A DNA stretch of 64,000 nt from Nisaea nitritireducens (lineage in GTDB: Bacteria > Pseudomonadota > Alphaproteobacteria > Thalassobaculales > Thalassobaculaceae): positions 1 through 64,000 of the forward strand of contig NZ_JACZFS010000027.1 in NCBI RefSeq assembly GCF_014904795.1. The letters run 5' to 3'. Both the position numbers and the translations under genes were made by a program. Each line of letters starts with the position of its first letter. Position 1 is the first letter of the stretch. Below the pieces are notes generated by a model, which saw nothing but the letters and a program-made list of their open reading frames with translations, was not told the origin of the DNA and made no database searches. This document shows, one piece after another, positions 41,481-49,888 of this stretch.

Positions 41481-41942
41481 TCAATCAATTGCGAAGAGAG
41501 CAATCTCCACGGCGGACGGGAGCCGCGCGCCCGTCCCGACAAACAGAGTGCGGTTGACCCAGTCATACCGCGGATCGCCGGTCTCCAGTCGGGCCGAGGT
41601 CCGCATATAGTACTCCGCCGGGTCAACCGGCTGGCCCTCTGCAAGCTTTTCCAGAACGTCCGGCGGGCCGTGCCGGTACCCGTGGTTCAGCACCTCGATC
41701 AAAGCGCCATCCGGCGTCTCGAAGGCATAGCGGGCATTGAGCCAGGCGCAGCCATTGTCATAGACGGTCTGCCAATCCGCTCCGACATCAATGATCGTGC
41801 CGGCCAGCTCCGGCCCCTCGACGCGGCCGCCCACGATTGGAATGATGCGCCGCTTGCCTGCCCGGCCCTGACCAAGCTCGCGGATCGAACTCAGCTCCAC
41901 CGTGAGCGTGCAGACCGGACGCAGGCCGGGTGCGGCGCGCAT
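41481..41942 (-). CDS. DUF3237 family protein
   Basis: A protein of 153 residues from ATG 41942, one base after the stop of the upstream hydrolase gene. It shows the DUF3237 pattern: LTVELSSIRELGQGRAGKRRIIPIVGGRVEGPELAGTIIDVGADWQTV and later AEYYMRTSARLETGDPRYDWVNRTLFVGTGAR. The family is a small beta-barrel of unknown biochemical role, common at the end of aromatic or cyclic acid degradation operons. It is the last gene of the TRAP-linked operon that begins at 49731. I assign no function. Confidence 0.82.
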   Translation of the reverse strand: MRAAPGLRPVCTLTVELSSIRELGQGRAGKRRIIPIVGGRVEGPELAGTIIDVGADWQTVYDNGCAWLNARYAFETPDGALIEVLNHGYRHGPPDVLEKLAEGQPVDPAEYYMRTSARLETGDPRYDWVNRTLFVGTGARLPSAVEIALFAID

Positions 41943-41943
41943 C

Positions 41944-42816
41944 TCAGGCGAACCCGAGCAAACGGGCGGCATTGCCTTTCAGGATATCGGGGCGGATCTC
42001 GTCCTTGATCTTGATCTGCTCGAAGTCAGTGAGCCAGCGTTCCGGCGTGATCATCGGCCAGTCGGAGCCGAACAGGACCTTTTTCCGCAGGATCGAATTG
42101 CAATAGCGGACCAGGATTTCCGGGAAGTATTTCGGGCTCCAGCCGGAGAGGTCGATATAGACGTTCGGCTTGTGCTGGGCGACGGCCAGCGCCTCCTCCT
42201 GCCAAGGGAAGGACGGGTGCGCCAGGATGATCTTCAGATCCGGGAAGTCCACCGCGACATCGTCCATATACATCGGGTTGGAGTATTTCAGCCGCATGCC
42301 GTTGCCACCGGGCATGCCTGAGCCGACACCGGTCTGGCCGGTATGGAACAGCGCGATGCCGCCCTCCTCCTCGATCGCCTCGTATAGCGGATAAGCCATC
42401 CGGTCGTTCGGATAGAAGCCCTGCATGGTCGGATGGAACTTGAACCCCTTGATGCCGAATTCCCGGATCAGACGGCGGGCCTCACGTACCCCCATCTTGC
42501 CCTTCCACGGGTCAATGGAGGCGAAGGGAATGAGCACGTCGTCATTCTCGGCAGCGAGTTCCGCAACTTCCTCGTTCTTGTAGCGCCGGTAGCCGGTTTC
42601 CCGCTCCGCATCGACCGGGAAGATCACGGCGGCGATATTCTGCTCGCGATAATGTTGTGCGGTCTCCGGCACGGTCGGCGGATGCTGCCAGGGCGCCCGG
42701 AAATATTGCGCCATGGTCGCCTGCAAATCGTCATAACCATCGTCCGTGTGGCAGCCGCACGGCTCCTCGGCATGGGTATGGACATCGATCGCCCTGACCT
42801 TGGAAATATCAACCAT
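41944..42816 (-). CDS. Amidohydrolase_2 family metal-dependent hydrolase or decarboxylase
   Basis: A protein of 290 residues, TIM-barrel type. The HTH metal pair is at residues 13-15 (DVHTHAEE); IALFHTGQTG, IILAHPSFPW and LFGSDWPMI supply the later His and Asp ligands. The family includes ACMSD-type decarboxylases and lactone or amide hydrolases. It follows the CoA ligase gene by 12 bases. An unusual Cys pair (EPCGCHTDDGYDD) follows the HTH motif. Substrate unknown; its place suggests action on the ring or side-chain product of the same pathway. Confidence 0.82.
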   Translation of the reverse strand: MVDISKVRAIDVHTHAEEPCGCHTDDGYDDLQATMAQYFRAPWQHPPTVPETAQHYREQNIAAVIFPVDAERETGYRRYKNEEVAELAAENDDVLIPFASIDPWKGKMGVREARRLIREFGIKGFKFHPTMQGFYPNDRMAYPLYEAIEEEGGIALFHTGQTGVGSGMPGGNGMRLKYSNPMYMDDVAVDFPDLKIILAHPSFPWQEEALAVAQHKPNVYIDLSGWSPKYFPEILVRYCNSILRKKVLFGSDWPMITPERWLTDFEQIKIKDEIRPDILKGNAARLLGFA

Positions 42817-42828
42817 ATTCCTGTTCCT

Positions 42829-44646
42829 TCAGAGTGTCGTCACGGCTGCATCGCCGTCGGAATAGAGCCGCTCAAGAAGCGCCGACCGGCGCTGCAGGAC
42901 ACGGCGGAAATTGAGATTACCCTTGGCGGTCATCTCCGCCTCCGGCATCGACGCCGGCTCAGACAGCACGATAGCCCGGCTGACACGCGTCGAGCTGCCG
43001 GAAAACTCGCGGTCCCGTTCGGCAAGCCGGCGGTGGATATCGCCGAGCAACAGCCTGTCGGTCATCGCGCCGTCCGCCTCATCAAGAGCATATCCCTCAC
43101 GCTCCAGCTCGGCGAGATTGGGGAAGATCATCACCCCTATCTCGCCCCGGTCGGCACCGGTCACCACAAGGTCGGCCGCGAGTGGCGCGAGGCAGGACAA
43201 TAGATCGAGCCGGAGTTGGGCAGCCCGGACCCAGGTTCCGGTCAGCAGCTTGAAATCCTCGGAGATCCGGCCATCGAACCGCAACCCCCGGTTTAAATCC
43301 CCAGGATCGACAAAGGTCATGGCGTCCCCGGTAATCAGGAAGCCTTCCTCGTCGAACGCCTCCCGGGTCTTTTCCGGTGCCTCGAAATAGCCGGGCATGA
43401 TGTTCGGCCCCTTGACCCTGACCTCGCAGCGCATATCCGGATCCGGGACGAGCTTTACCGTCACTCCGTTCAGCGGCACACCGACGACGCCGGAGCGTTC
43501 CGTCGGCTCCATCTGCATCAGCGCTGCGGGCGCGGTCTCCGTCAGCCCCCAGGACGAGGTGATCAGCGGGATCTCTCCTTTGACCTCGAACGCCATGCGC
43601 TCAAGCCCCTCCCAGACTTCCTGCGGCAGGGAAGCGCCCGCATAGAAGATCAGGTCGAGCCCCTCGAAGAAGCGCTGGCGCAGAGCTTTGTCCCCGGACA
43701 GGGCCGAGACCAGCATGGCGAAGCCGACCGGCACGTTGAACGAGAGGGTTCCGGGCATCAGGGAGAGATTCTCGACCGTGCGCTCGAACAACCCCTTCAC
43801 CGGCTTGCCGTCATCGATATAGAGACTGCCGCCGTTTGCCAGCATCATGTTGAAATTGTGCGAACCGCCGAAGACATGGTTCCAGGGCAGCCAGTCGGTG
43901 ATCCGTGGCGGCCGTTCACGCAGAAACGGCAGGGCGTCGGCGATCTGGGTCTGGTTCGCGCACATCATCCGGTGAGTGGTCAGCACCCCCTTCGGGTCAG
44001 AGGTCGAGCCCGAGGTCATCAGGATCTTGCCCACTGTGTCCGGTGTGACGGCGGCAAAGGCGGCGTCGACATCCGCCCCGGCCCGCGCCTTCAGCAGATC
44101 ATCAAAGGCCGTGACATCACTCCGCCCGCCAGTGTGGCTGGCGACGATCTCGATGCCGTCGAAAATATCCAGCGCCAGGGCTTCGGCATATTGGTCCGCG
44201 TCAACGGTGTAGGCCATGCGCGGCCGGACCAGCTCCACCGCGTGGCGAAGCCGGTTATGGGCGCCATGGATAAGGGAATACTGCTCTGCCACCGGTACGA
44301 TCGGCGCACCGATATACTGCGCGGCCAGGGCGAGCAGCCCGTGATCCACACCGGCTCCGGAGAGCACGATGATCGGCGTTCCGGCTCCCATGCCGCGCGC
44401 CAGAAGCGCCGCCGCCAGGGCCCGGACTTTCTCCAGAACAGCCGCAAAACGCTCTTCCCGCCAGCCGGCGCCGCTACGCTCGGCGACGAAGACGCGGTCC
44501 GGCGCTTCGCTGGCCCAGTGATGCAGCCAGTCTCCTGTCCGCTCGACGACCGGGCCGAGTGGATAGGATGAGCGCAGGATGATGCTGCCATCGGGGCGAT
44601 CCTCCCGTTCGGTGCGGTGAGGGCGGAAACTGGATGTGCGCTTCAT
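42829..44646 (-). CDS. Feruloyl-CoA synthetase-like acyl-CoA ligase
   Basis: A protein of 605 residues of the ANL (AMP-binding) family. The P-loop is LMTSGSTSDPKGVLTTHRMM. DWLPWNHVFGGSHNFN, NLSLMPGTLSFNVPVGFAMLV and SSWGLTETAPAALM follow feruloyl-CoA synthetases closely, as does the hinge region DPGDLNRGLRFDGRISEDFKLLTGTWV and the late AEMTAKGNLNFRRVL lysine motif. It forms a CoA thioester of an aromatic or cyclic carboxylic acid. The ATG overlaps the marR stop (ATGA). Taken up by the TRAP transporter of the same operon, the acid would be activated here. Confidence 0.88.
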   Translation of the reverse strand: MKRTSSFRPHRTEREDRPDGSIILRSSYPLGPVVERTGDWLHHWASEAPDRVFVAERSGAGWREERFAAVLEKVRALAAALLARGMGAGTPIIVLSGAGVDHGLLALAAQYIGAPIVPVAEQYSLIHGAHNRLRHAVELVRPRMAYTVDADQYAEALALDIFDGIEIVASHTGGRSDVTAFDDLLKARAGADVDAAFAAVTPDTVGKILMTSGSTSDPKGVLTTHRMMCANQTQIADALPFLRERPPRITDWLPWNHVFGGSHNFNMMLANGGSLYIDDGKPVKGLFERTVENLSLMPGTLSFNVPVGFAMLVSALSGDKALRQRFFEGLDLIFYAGASLPQEVWEGLERMAFEVKGEIPLITSSWGLTETAPAALMQMEPTERSGVVGVPLNGVTVKLVPDPDMRCEVRVKGPNIMPGYFEAPEKTREAFDEEGFLITGDAMTFVDPGDLNRGLRFDGRISEDFKLLTGTWVRAAQLRLDLLSCLAPLAADLVVTGADRGEIGVMIFPNLAELEREGYALDEADGAMTDRLLLGDIHRRLAERDREFSGSSTRVSRAIVLSEPASMPEAEMTAKGNLNFRRVLQRRSALLERLYSDGDAAVTTL

Positions 44647-45131
44647 CCCGCCTGTCCTCCCGCCTGCCGGATGATCACCATCGCTTCGGCGACAGTCGCC
44701 CGCATTTCCGGTGAGAGTCCGCGGAACATCTGCTCCTCGTGTCGCTCGACCGCCGCCATCGCCTTTTCGCAGAGCTGCCGCCCCGCCAGAGTGACGTTGA
44801 GCGCATAGGTCCTCCGGTCCGTCGGCACCCGCTCGCGGACGATCAGATCCCGTCCTTCCAGCTCGTCAACCAGCACGACGAGGTTCGGCCGTTCGATATC
44901 CATCACCGCGGCAAGCTGGGACTGGCTGAGCCCCGGATTGTCCATGATCAGTACCAGCGCCGTATAGGAAGTCATCCGGAGATCGAACGGGCGCAAGGCC
45001 TCCGCCAGATCCGCCTGCACGACATTGAAGGCCCGCTTCATCCGGTAGCCGAGAAAGCGCTGCAACAGGGAATCGGACGCCTCGCCGGCAAGAGGCGGCA
45101 CCGCGCCCGGTTTCGTCTTTGGCGCCGTCAT
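44643..45131 (-). CDS. MarR family transcriptional regulator
   Basis: A protein of 162 residues from ATG 45131, which overlaps the upstream crotonase stop as ATGA; its own stop overlaps the ligase start in the same way. The winged helix is FDLRMTSYTALVLIMDNPGLSQSQLAAVMDIERPNLVVLVDELEGRDLIVRERVPTDRRTYALNVT. A regulator gene coupled on both sides suggests autogenous control of the operon, as with MarR proteins that respond to aromatic acyl-CoA esters. A 19-base palindrome upstream of the first operon gene is the likely operator. Confidence 0.88.
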   Translation of the reverse strand: MTAPKTKPGAVPPLAGEASDSLLQRFLGYRMKRAFNVVQADLAEALRPFDLRMTSYTALVLIMDNPGLSQSQLAAVMDIERPNLVVLVDELEGRDLIVRERVPTDRRTYALNVTLAGRQLCEKAMAAVERHEEQMFRGLSPEMRATVAEAMVIIRQAGGQAG

Positions 45132-45904
45132 GCCGCGCCTCCGAATTTCGGGGCCCGCTTCTCCAGAAACGCGGCCAGCCCCTCGAGCGCATCTGGGCTG
45201 GTCTGGGTCAGCGCCGCACACAGGCTTTCGGTGAAGAGACCGTCCGCCTTGGACATATCCTCGATCCGGCTCAGGGCCTGGATCATGATGTAGTTGGAGA
45301 GCGGCGCATTCGAGGCGATCTTGGCCGCCAGGTCCAGCGCCTGCTCCAGCGCCTCTCCCTCGCCCACCGCATAATGGGTTAGGCCAAGCGCCAATCCTTC
45401 TTCCGCCGAATAACGCCGTCCTGTCAGCATCATCTCGATCATCCGGTCGGCGCCGAGAATACGCCCCACCCGGACGCTTGCCCCGCCGCCGACAAAGATC
45501 CCCCTGCGGCCTTCGGGAAGCTGGAAAATGGTCGAGGGCTCCGCCAGCCGGACATGGGTCGCGGTCGCCAATTCAAGCCCACCCCCGATCACGGCGCCGG
45601 ACAGGGCAGAGACCACGGGCAGGCCGCCGAACTGGATGCGGTCCATCACCGCGTGCCAGCTTCGGGAATGCCGCATCGTGCCTTCGGCGTCGCGGGCGAC
45701 ATGCTCGCTGAGATCGAGGCCAGAGCAGAAATGCCCGCCAGAGCCGGTCAGCACCACGGCTTTCACCTCCGGCGGCGGCGCGACGAAGAAGGCGTCAATC
45801 GCCTGCAGCAGCGCATCGCACATCGCATTGCGCTTGTCCGGCCGATTCATGGTCAGAACCGCAATCTCGCCGCGCACTTCGATTTTCAGGACAGGGTCAG
45901 TCAT
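45128..45904 (-). CDS. Enoyl-CoA hydratase/isomerase (crotonase) family protein
   Basis: A protein of 258 residues. The oxyanion-hole segments are GHFCSGLDLSEH and SGAVIGGGLELATATHVRLAEPSTIFQLPEGRRGIFVGGGASVRVGRILG. The usual first catalytic Glu of hydratases falls near LPEGRRG. It hydrates, isomerises or cleaves an acyl-CoA formed by the ligase; the hydratase/lyase role seen with feruloyl-CoA is possible. It lies 9 bases after the SDR gene. Confidence 0.87.
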   Translation of the reverse strand: MTDPVLKIEVRGEIAVLTMNRPDKRNAMCDALLQAIDAFFVAPPPEVKAVVLTGSGGHFCSGLDLSEHVARDAEGTMRHSRSWHAVMDRIQFGGLPVVSALSGAVIGGGLELATATHVRLAEPSTIFQLPEGRRGIFVGGGASVRVGRILGADRMIEMMLTGRRYSAEEGLALGLTHYAVGEGEALEQALDLAAKIASNAPLSNYIMIQALSRIEDMSKADGLFTESLCAALTQTSPDALEGLAAFLEKRAPKFGGAA

Positions 45905-45913
45905 GGCGATACC

Positions 45914-46678
45914 TCAGCGCTTCGGCAACCGGACCGCGCCGTCGAGGCGGATGGTCGTGCCGTTCAGATAGGGATTGGTGATGATCTGCCCGGCGAGCAG
46001 GGCATATTCCTCGGGCTCCCCGAGCCGGGCCGGGAACGGAATGTTTTCGGCGATCTTCTGCGCCACCTCTTCCGGCAACCCCTGCATCATCGGGGTCTGG
46101 AACAGGCCCGGCGCGATGGAGAGCACACGGACACCAAACTGGGCGAATTCGCGCGCCGCCGGCAGGCAGAGCGAGGCAATCGCCCCTTTCGACGCCGCAT
46201 AGGCCGCTTGGCCGAGCTGGCCATCCTCGAATGCCACCGAGGACGTATTGACGATCACCCCGCGCTCACCGCCTTCCAGCGGCGGAAGTTCTGCGATGTG
46301 CCGGGCGGCGTGGCTCATTACATTGTAGGTGCCGAACAGGTTGACCCGCAGCGTGCGCTCGAAGACGTCGATGGAGAGCTTGCCCTCGCGGCCGACAATG
46401 CGGGCGGCGGTGCCGATCCCGGCGCAGTTCACGACAATGCGCGGCGCGGCACCCAGTTCTTCCGCAATGCTGTCGATCGCGGCGCCGACCGCATTCGCAT
46501 CGCTGACATCGACCTGACGGAACAAACCGCCGATCTCGCCGGCAACCGCTTCTGCCCGCTCGGCATCGAAATCAAGGATGGCGACCTTCGCCCCTTGTGC
46601 CGCGAGATGGCGCGCCGTCGCCGCGCCGAGACCGCTGCCGCCGCCCGTCACAAGTGCCGCGTTGCCTTTGATCAGCAT
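45914..46678 (-). CDS. Short-chain dehydrogenase, 3-hydroxyacyl-CoA dehydrogenase type 2-like
   Basis: From ATG 46678 the protein is 254 residues. TGGGSGLG starts at residue 11, with NCAGIG, Ser147, Tyr160 and Lys164 in place. The insertion with [34 protein letters not shown] and the C-terminus [20 protein letters not shown] match the HSD10-like 3-hydroxyacyl-CoA dehydrogenases. It would oxidise the hydroxyacyl-CoA made by the crotonase. A longer in-frame extension to 46783 has no better start and would run towards the dctM gene. Confidence 0.87.
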   Translation of the reverse strand: MLIKGNAALVTGGGSGLGAATARHLAAQGAKVAILDFDAERAEAVAGEIGGLFRQVDVSDANAVGAAIDSIAEELGAAPRIVVNCAGIGTAARIVGREGKLSIDVFERTLRVNLFGTYNVMSHAARHIAELPPLEGGERGVIVNTSSVAFEDGQLGQAAYAASKGAIASLCLPAAREFAQFGVRVLSIAPGLFQTPMMQGLPEEVAQKIAENIPFPARLGEPEEYALLAGQIITNPYLNGTTIRLDGAVRLPKR

Positions 46679-46724
46679 GATTTGAATCCATGTCGAATGA
46701 GTGTGCGCATCGCTTTCGCCCCGC

Positions 46725-48038
46725 TCAGTAAAGAAGGAACAGCGTGATCGACGGGAACAGCACCAGAAGCACCACGCGGACAATGTCGGACGTGACGAAC
46801 CAGAGCACTGCCTTGTAGGTCTCGCTGATCGGTGTTTCCCGATCCATCACGTTGATAATGAAAAGGTTCATCCCAACCGGCGGGGTGATCAGCCCAACCT
46901 CGACAACGATCAGCACCAGGATGCCGAACCAGATCGCCATGTGTTCCGGGCTCATGCCGAAATCGAGCTGACTGACCACAGGAAAGAAGATCGGGATGGT
47001 CAGCAGGATCATCGACAGGCTGTCCATCAGGCAGCCGAAGACGAGATAGAACAGCAGAATCAGCGTCAGCACGGTCCAGGCGCTGAAACCCTGGCCGACG
47101 ACCCATGCCGAAAGCTCCTGCGGCACCTGGCTGAGGGCGAGAAAGCCGTTATAGAGGGCCGCGCCGAGGATAATGAAGAAGATCATCGCGGTATTCTGGG
47201 CGGTGGCGATAATGCTTTCCTTCAGGAAGCTCCAACTCAGTGCCTTGCGCGCCAGCGCAATGGCGCCCGTCCCCGCCGCACCGACCGCCGCACCTTCCGT
47301 CGGCGTGAACCAGCCAAGATAGATACCGCCGACCACCAGCCCGAAGACCAGCAGCACCGGCCAGACATTGACCAGCGCGCTGAAGCGTTCCGCATAAGGA
47401 ACCGGCTCGCGGGTGCCCGCCGCGTCCGGGTTGCGACGGACATAGAGCGAGATCGTGATCATGTAGCCCGCTGCTGCCAGCAATCCAGGGATGAAGGCGG
47501 CGGCGAACAGCTTGGCGATATTCTGCTCTGTCAGGATGGCGTAAATCACCAGGATCACCGACGGCGGGATCAGGATGCCGAGGGTGCCGCCGGCGGCCAG
47601 CGTCGCCGTCGAGAAGCCGCCGGAATAGCCGTAGCGCCTCAGCTCCGGCAGGGCGACCTTGCTCATGGTCGCCGCGGTCGCCAGCGAGGAGCCGCAGATC
47701 GCCCCGAACCCGGCGCAGGCACCGACCGCCGCCATGGCCACACCGCCCCGGCGATGACCGAGCCAGCTTTCCGCCGCCTTGAACAGGGCCGTGGACATGC
47801 CCGACGCGGTGGCGAACTGGCCCATGAGCAGGAACATCGGGATGATGGTCAGCGAGTAGCTGGAGAAGGTCGAATAGGTTTCCGACTTCAGCTTGGCCAT
47901 GAACATGGCGCTGCCGCCTGTCGAGAAATACAGCCCGCCAATGCCGCACAGGAACATCGCGAGGCCAATCGGCGCACGCAGGAAAATCAGGATGAGCAGG
48001 ACCGGCAAGGACCAGAAACCGAGTTCGAGAGGGCTCAC
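46725..48038 (-). CDS. TRAP transporter large permease, DctM family
   Basis: A protein of 437 residues from a GTG at 48038 that overlaps the dctQ stop as GTGA; GGGAG lies 9 bases upstream. It has about twelve membrane segments with the DctM repeats (FSSYSLTIIPMFLLMGQFATASGMSTALF, PPSVILVIYAILTEQNIAKLFAAAFIPGLLAA, ITPPVGMNLFIINVMD). It carries the sodium-coupled transport step. The longer frame to 48167 overlaps dctQ and is not used. Confidence 0.9.
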   Translation of the reverse strand: MSPLELGFWSLPVLLILIFLRAPIGLAMFLCGIGGLYFSTGGSAMFMAKLKSETYSTFSSYSLTIIPMFLLMGQFATASGMSTALFKAAESWLGHRRGGVAMAAVGACAGFGAICGSSLATAATMSKVALPELRRYGYSGGFSTATLAAGGTLGILIPPSVILVIYAILTEQNIAKLFAAAFIPGLLAAAGYMITISLYVRRNPDAAGTREPVPYAERFSALVNVWPVLLVFGLVVGGIYLGWFTPTEGAAVGAAGTGAIALARKALSWSFLKESIIATAQNTAMIFFIILGAALYNGFLALSQVPQELSAWVVGQGFSAWTVLTLILLFYLVFGCLMDSLSMILLTIPIFFPVVSQLDFGMSPEHMAIWFGILVLIVVEVGLITPPVGMNLFIINVMDRETPISETYKAVLWFVTSDIVRVVLLVLFPSITLFLLY

Positions 48039-48619
48039 GGCCGGATGCTCCCGTCGTATGTCACGACATCCCGCCCAACCAGTAGCCCGGCGATTCTGGC
48101 CCCGGCCGCATAAAGCGCGATCAACCCGGCGATGACCGAGGCAGCGAAACTCGCGCCATAGGCCCACCAGACCGGAAACTGCAGAAGGAAGGTAGTCTCG
48201 CCATACCTGTATTTGCTCTGGAGCCCTTCGAACAGGCGCCAGGAAATCAGCAGGATGACCAGCGTCAGGGCAACTTCCCAGAAGGCTATCAGCCCCCGGT
48301 TCACCCCGGCCGGAAGCTGATCGGTGAAAATGTCTACCGTCGCATGTCCCGCCTTGAGCTGACAGATCGGCAGAAAGGCGAAAATGGCGAAGGCAATCCC
48401 GGCTTCGACGATTTCGAAGTCCCCCGTCACCGCGCCGACACCGCTTGCCAGAAGCGCCTCCGCAAGCCCGGGCGCCAGATCCGTCAGGAATGCGCTGTGG
48501 CCGAACGTGTTGAGACCGCGGCCAAGCACGCTGACGCAGGTGATGGCGATCAACACCAGCAGAACGGCGCCGCCGAGCAAGGCCATCAGGCGGGCCAGCC
48601 GTGTCGCGAGGACAGCCAT
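48035..48619 (-). CDS. TRAP transporter small permease, DctQ family
   Basis: A protein of 194 residues with four predicted membrane segments (LMALLGGAVLLVLIAITCVSVLGRGLNTFGHSAF at the start, AYGASFAASVIAGLIALYAAGARIAGLL at the end). The FLPICQLKAGHATVDIFTDQL stretch is characteristic of DctQ. It lies between the binding-protein gene and dctM and is coupled to dctM by a GTGA overlap. Confidence 0.88.
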   Translation of the reverse strand: MAVLATRLARLMALLGGAVLLVLIAITCVSVLGRGLNTFGHSAFLTDLAPGLAEALLASGVGAVTGDFEIVEAGIAFAIFAFLPICQLKAGHATVDIFTDQLPAGVNRGLIAFWEVALTLVILLISWRLFEGLQSKYRYGETTFLLQFPVWWAYGASFAASVIAGLIALYAAGARIAGLLVGRDVVTYDGSIRP

Positions 48620-48652
48620 AGCTTGAACTCCGGGAACGAAAACAAGAACGGG

Positions 48653-48685
48653 TTGCCCCGGACCGTCTCAGACGGCCCGGGGCAA
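48653..48685 (-). terminator. Intercistronic hairpin after the TRAP binding-protein gene
   Basis: TTGCCCCGGACCGTC (48653-48667) pairs, with one mismatch, with GACGGCCCGGGGCAA (48671-48685), leaving a three-base loop. It begins 5 bases beyond the binding-protein stop at 48691 and is not followed by a U-tract, so dctQ can still be transcribed. Same placement as the hairpins at 13605 and 26803. Confidence 0.65.
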
Positions 48686-48690
48686 TACGG

Positions 48691-49731
48691 TTATTGCGCC
48701 GTGTGTTCCTTGATCAGGGCGGCGGCCTTGGCCTTCAGACCGGTGCCGTCGAGCCCCTTGCCGTCCATCTCCTTCACCCAGTTTTCGGTCACGGCTTCCG
48801 CGGCCTTGCGCCACTCCTCGGTCTGCGCTGGTGTCAGGGTGATGATGTTGTTCCCCTTGTCGACCGCCGACTGCCGGGCGGGACCGTCGTCCCGCTGCAT
48901 CTGGGCTCCCGCGAAGGCGGAAAACTCAAGCCCGGAATTATCGTCGATCACAGCCTTCAGATCGTCCGGGAGAGCGCTGTACCGGTCCTTGTTCATCGCG
49001 AAGATGAAGGTGGTGGTATAGAGCGAGGCATCGCCGAAGCCGGTGTGATTCTGCACCAGCTCTGGAACCCGCAGCGCACCGGTCACCTCCCAGGGAATAA
49101 CGGTCGCGTCGATCACGCCCTTGGAAAGCGCTTCCGGTACGGCAGGAACCGGCATGCCGACCGGGGTCGCGCCGAGCGCACCGAACAGCATATTGGTCAC
49201 CCGGGTCGGCGCCCGCAGCTTGACCCCGTTCAGGTCCGCGATGGAACTGATCGGCGCCTTCGAGTGGATCAGGCCGGGGCCATGAACCCAGAGTCCCAGC
49301 ACATGGAAAGCGCTGAAATCGCTGTCCATCATGGTTTCCTCGGCAAGCTCCCAATAAGCCCGTGAGGTGGCTTCCGCATTGGTCATGGTGAACGGCAGCT
49401 CGAACACCTCGGCCTTCGGAAAGCGGCCTGGCGTGTAGCCGGAAACGGTCCAGATAATGTCGGCGACGCCGTCAATGGCCTGGTCGATCAGCTCCGGCGG
49501 CTTGCCGCCGAGCTGCATGGCCGGAAAGCGCTGGATCTCGATCCGGCCACCGGAATCCGCCTCGACCTTGTCGGCCCACTTATAGAGAATGTTTTTCGGG
49601 ACATTGGCCTGCGCCGGCAGGAACTGATGCATGCGCAGAGTTACTTCCGCCGCGGCGGAGACGCCCACGCTGATGGCGAGCACGGCAATTGCCGCGACCG
49701 CCCTTGTCAGGCTCACGCGAATAAAGGTCAT
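48691..49731 (-). CDS. TRAP transporter substrate-binding protein, DctP family
   Basis: A protein of 346 residues with a Sec signal peptide (AVAAIAVLAISVGVSAAA). DctP landmarks include RIEIQRFPAMQLGGKPPELIDQAIDGVADIIWTVSGYTPGRFP and LNGVKLRAPTRVTNMLFGALGATPVGMPVPAVPEAL, where the Arg that grips the substrate carboxylate is expected. First gene of a nine-gene operon reading to 41481. It brings in the acid later activated by the CoA ligase. GGGAGG lies 5 bases before the ATG. An operator-like palindrome lies about 60 bases upstream. Confidence 0.9.
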   Translation of the reverse strand: MTFIRVSLTRAVAAIAVLAISVGVSAAAEVTLRMHQFLPAQANVPKNILYKWADKVEADSGGRIEIQRFPAMQLGGKPPELIDQAIDGVADIIWTVSGYTPGRFPKAEVFELPFTMTNAEATSRAYWELAEETMMDSDFSAFHVLGLWVHGPGLIHSKAPISSIADLNGVKLRAPTRVTNMLFGALGATPVGMPVPAVPEALSKGVIDATVIPWEVTGALRVPELVQNHTGFGDASLYTTTFIFAMNKDRYSALPDDLKAVIDDNSGLEFSAFAGAQMQRDDGPARQSAVDKGNNIITLTPAQTEEWRKAAEAVTENWVKEMDGKGLDGTGLKAKAAALIKEHTAQ

Positions 49732-49786
49732 GGTTTCCTCCCCAAGTGACCGATGTCGGCGGAGGCTTTTTCGCCTCTCTTCCTAT

Positions 49787-49805
49787 TAGTTATGTAACAT
49801 AACTA
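49787..49805. promoter_or_regulatory. 19-base perfect palindrome upstream of the TRAP operon, probable MarR operator
   Basis: TAGTTATGT, a central A and ACATAACTA form a perfect 9-base inverted repeat. It is 56 bases upstream of the binding-protein ATG at 49731 and lies in A/T-rich sequence suited to a promoter. The MarR protein encoded at 44643-45131 in the same operon is the obvious candidate to bind it. Confidence 0.65.
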
Positions 49806-49888
49806 TTTTGATCTGTAACCATTCTCGTTCCTGATATCCCGGGAACGCGTTTGCATGCAGCAGGACAGCCTATCCGTTTTCCGAGAAT

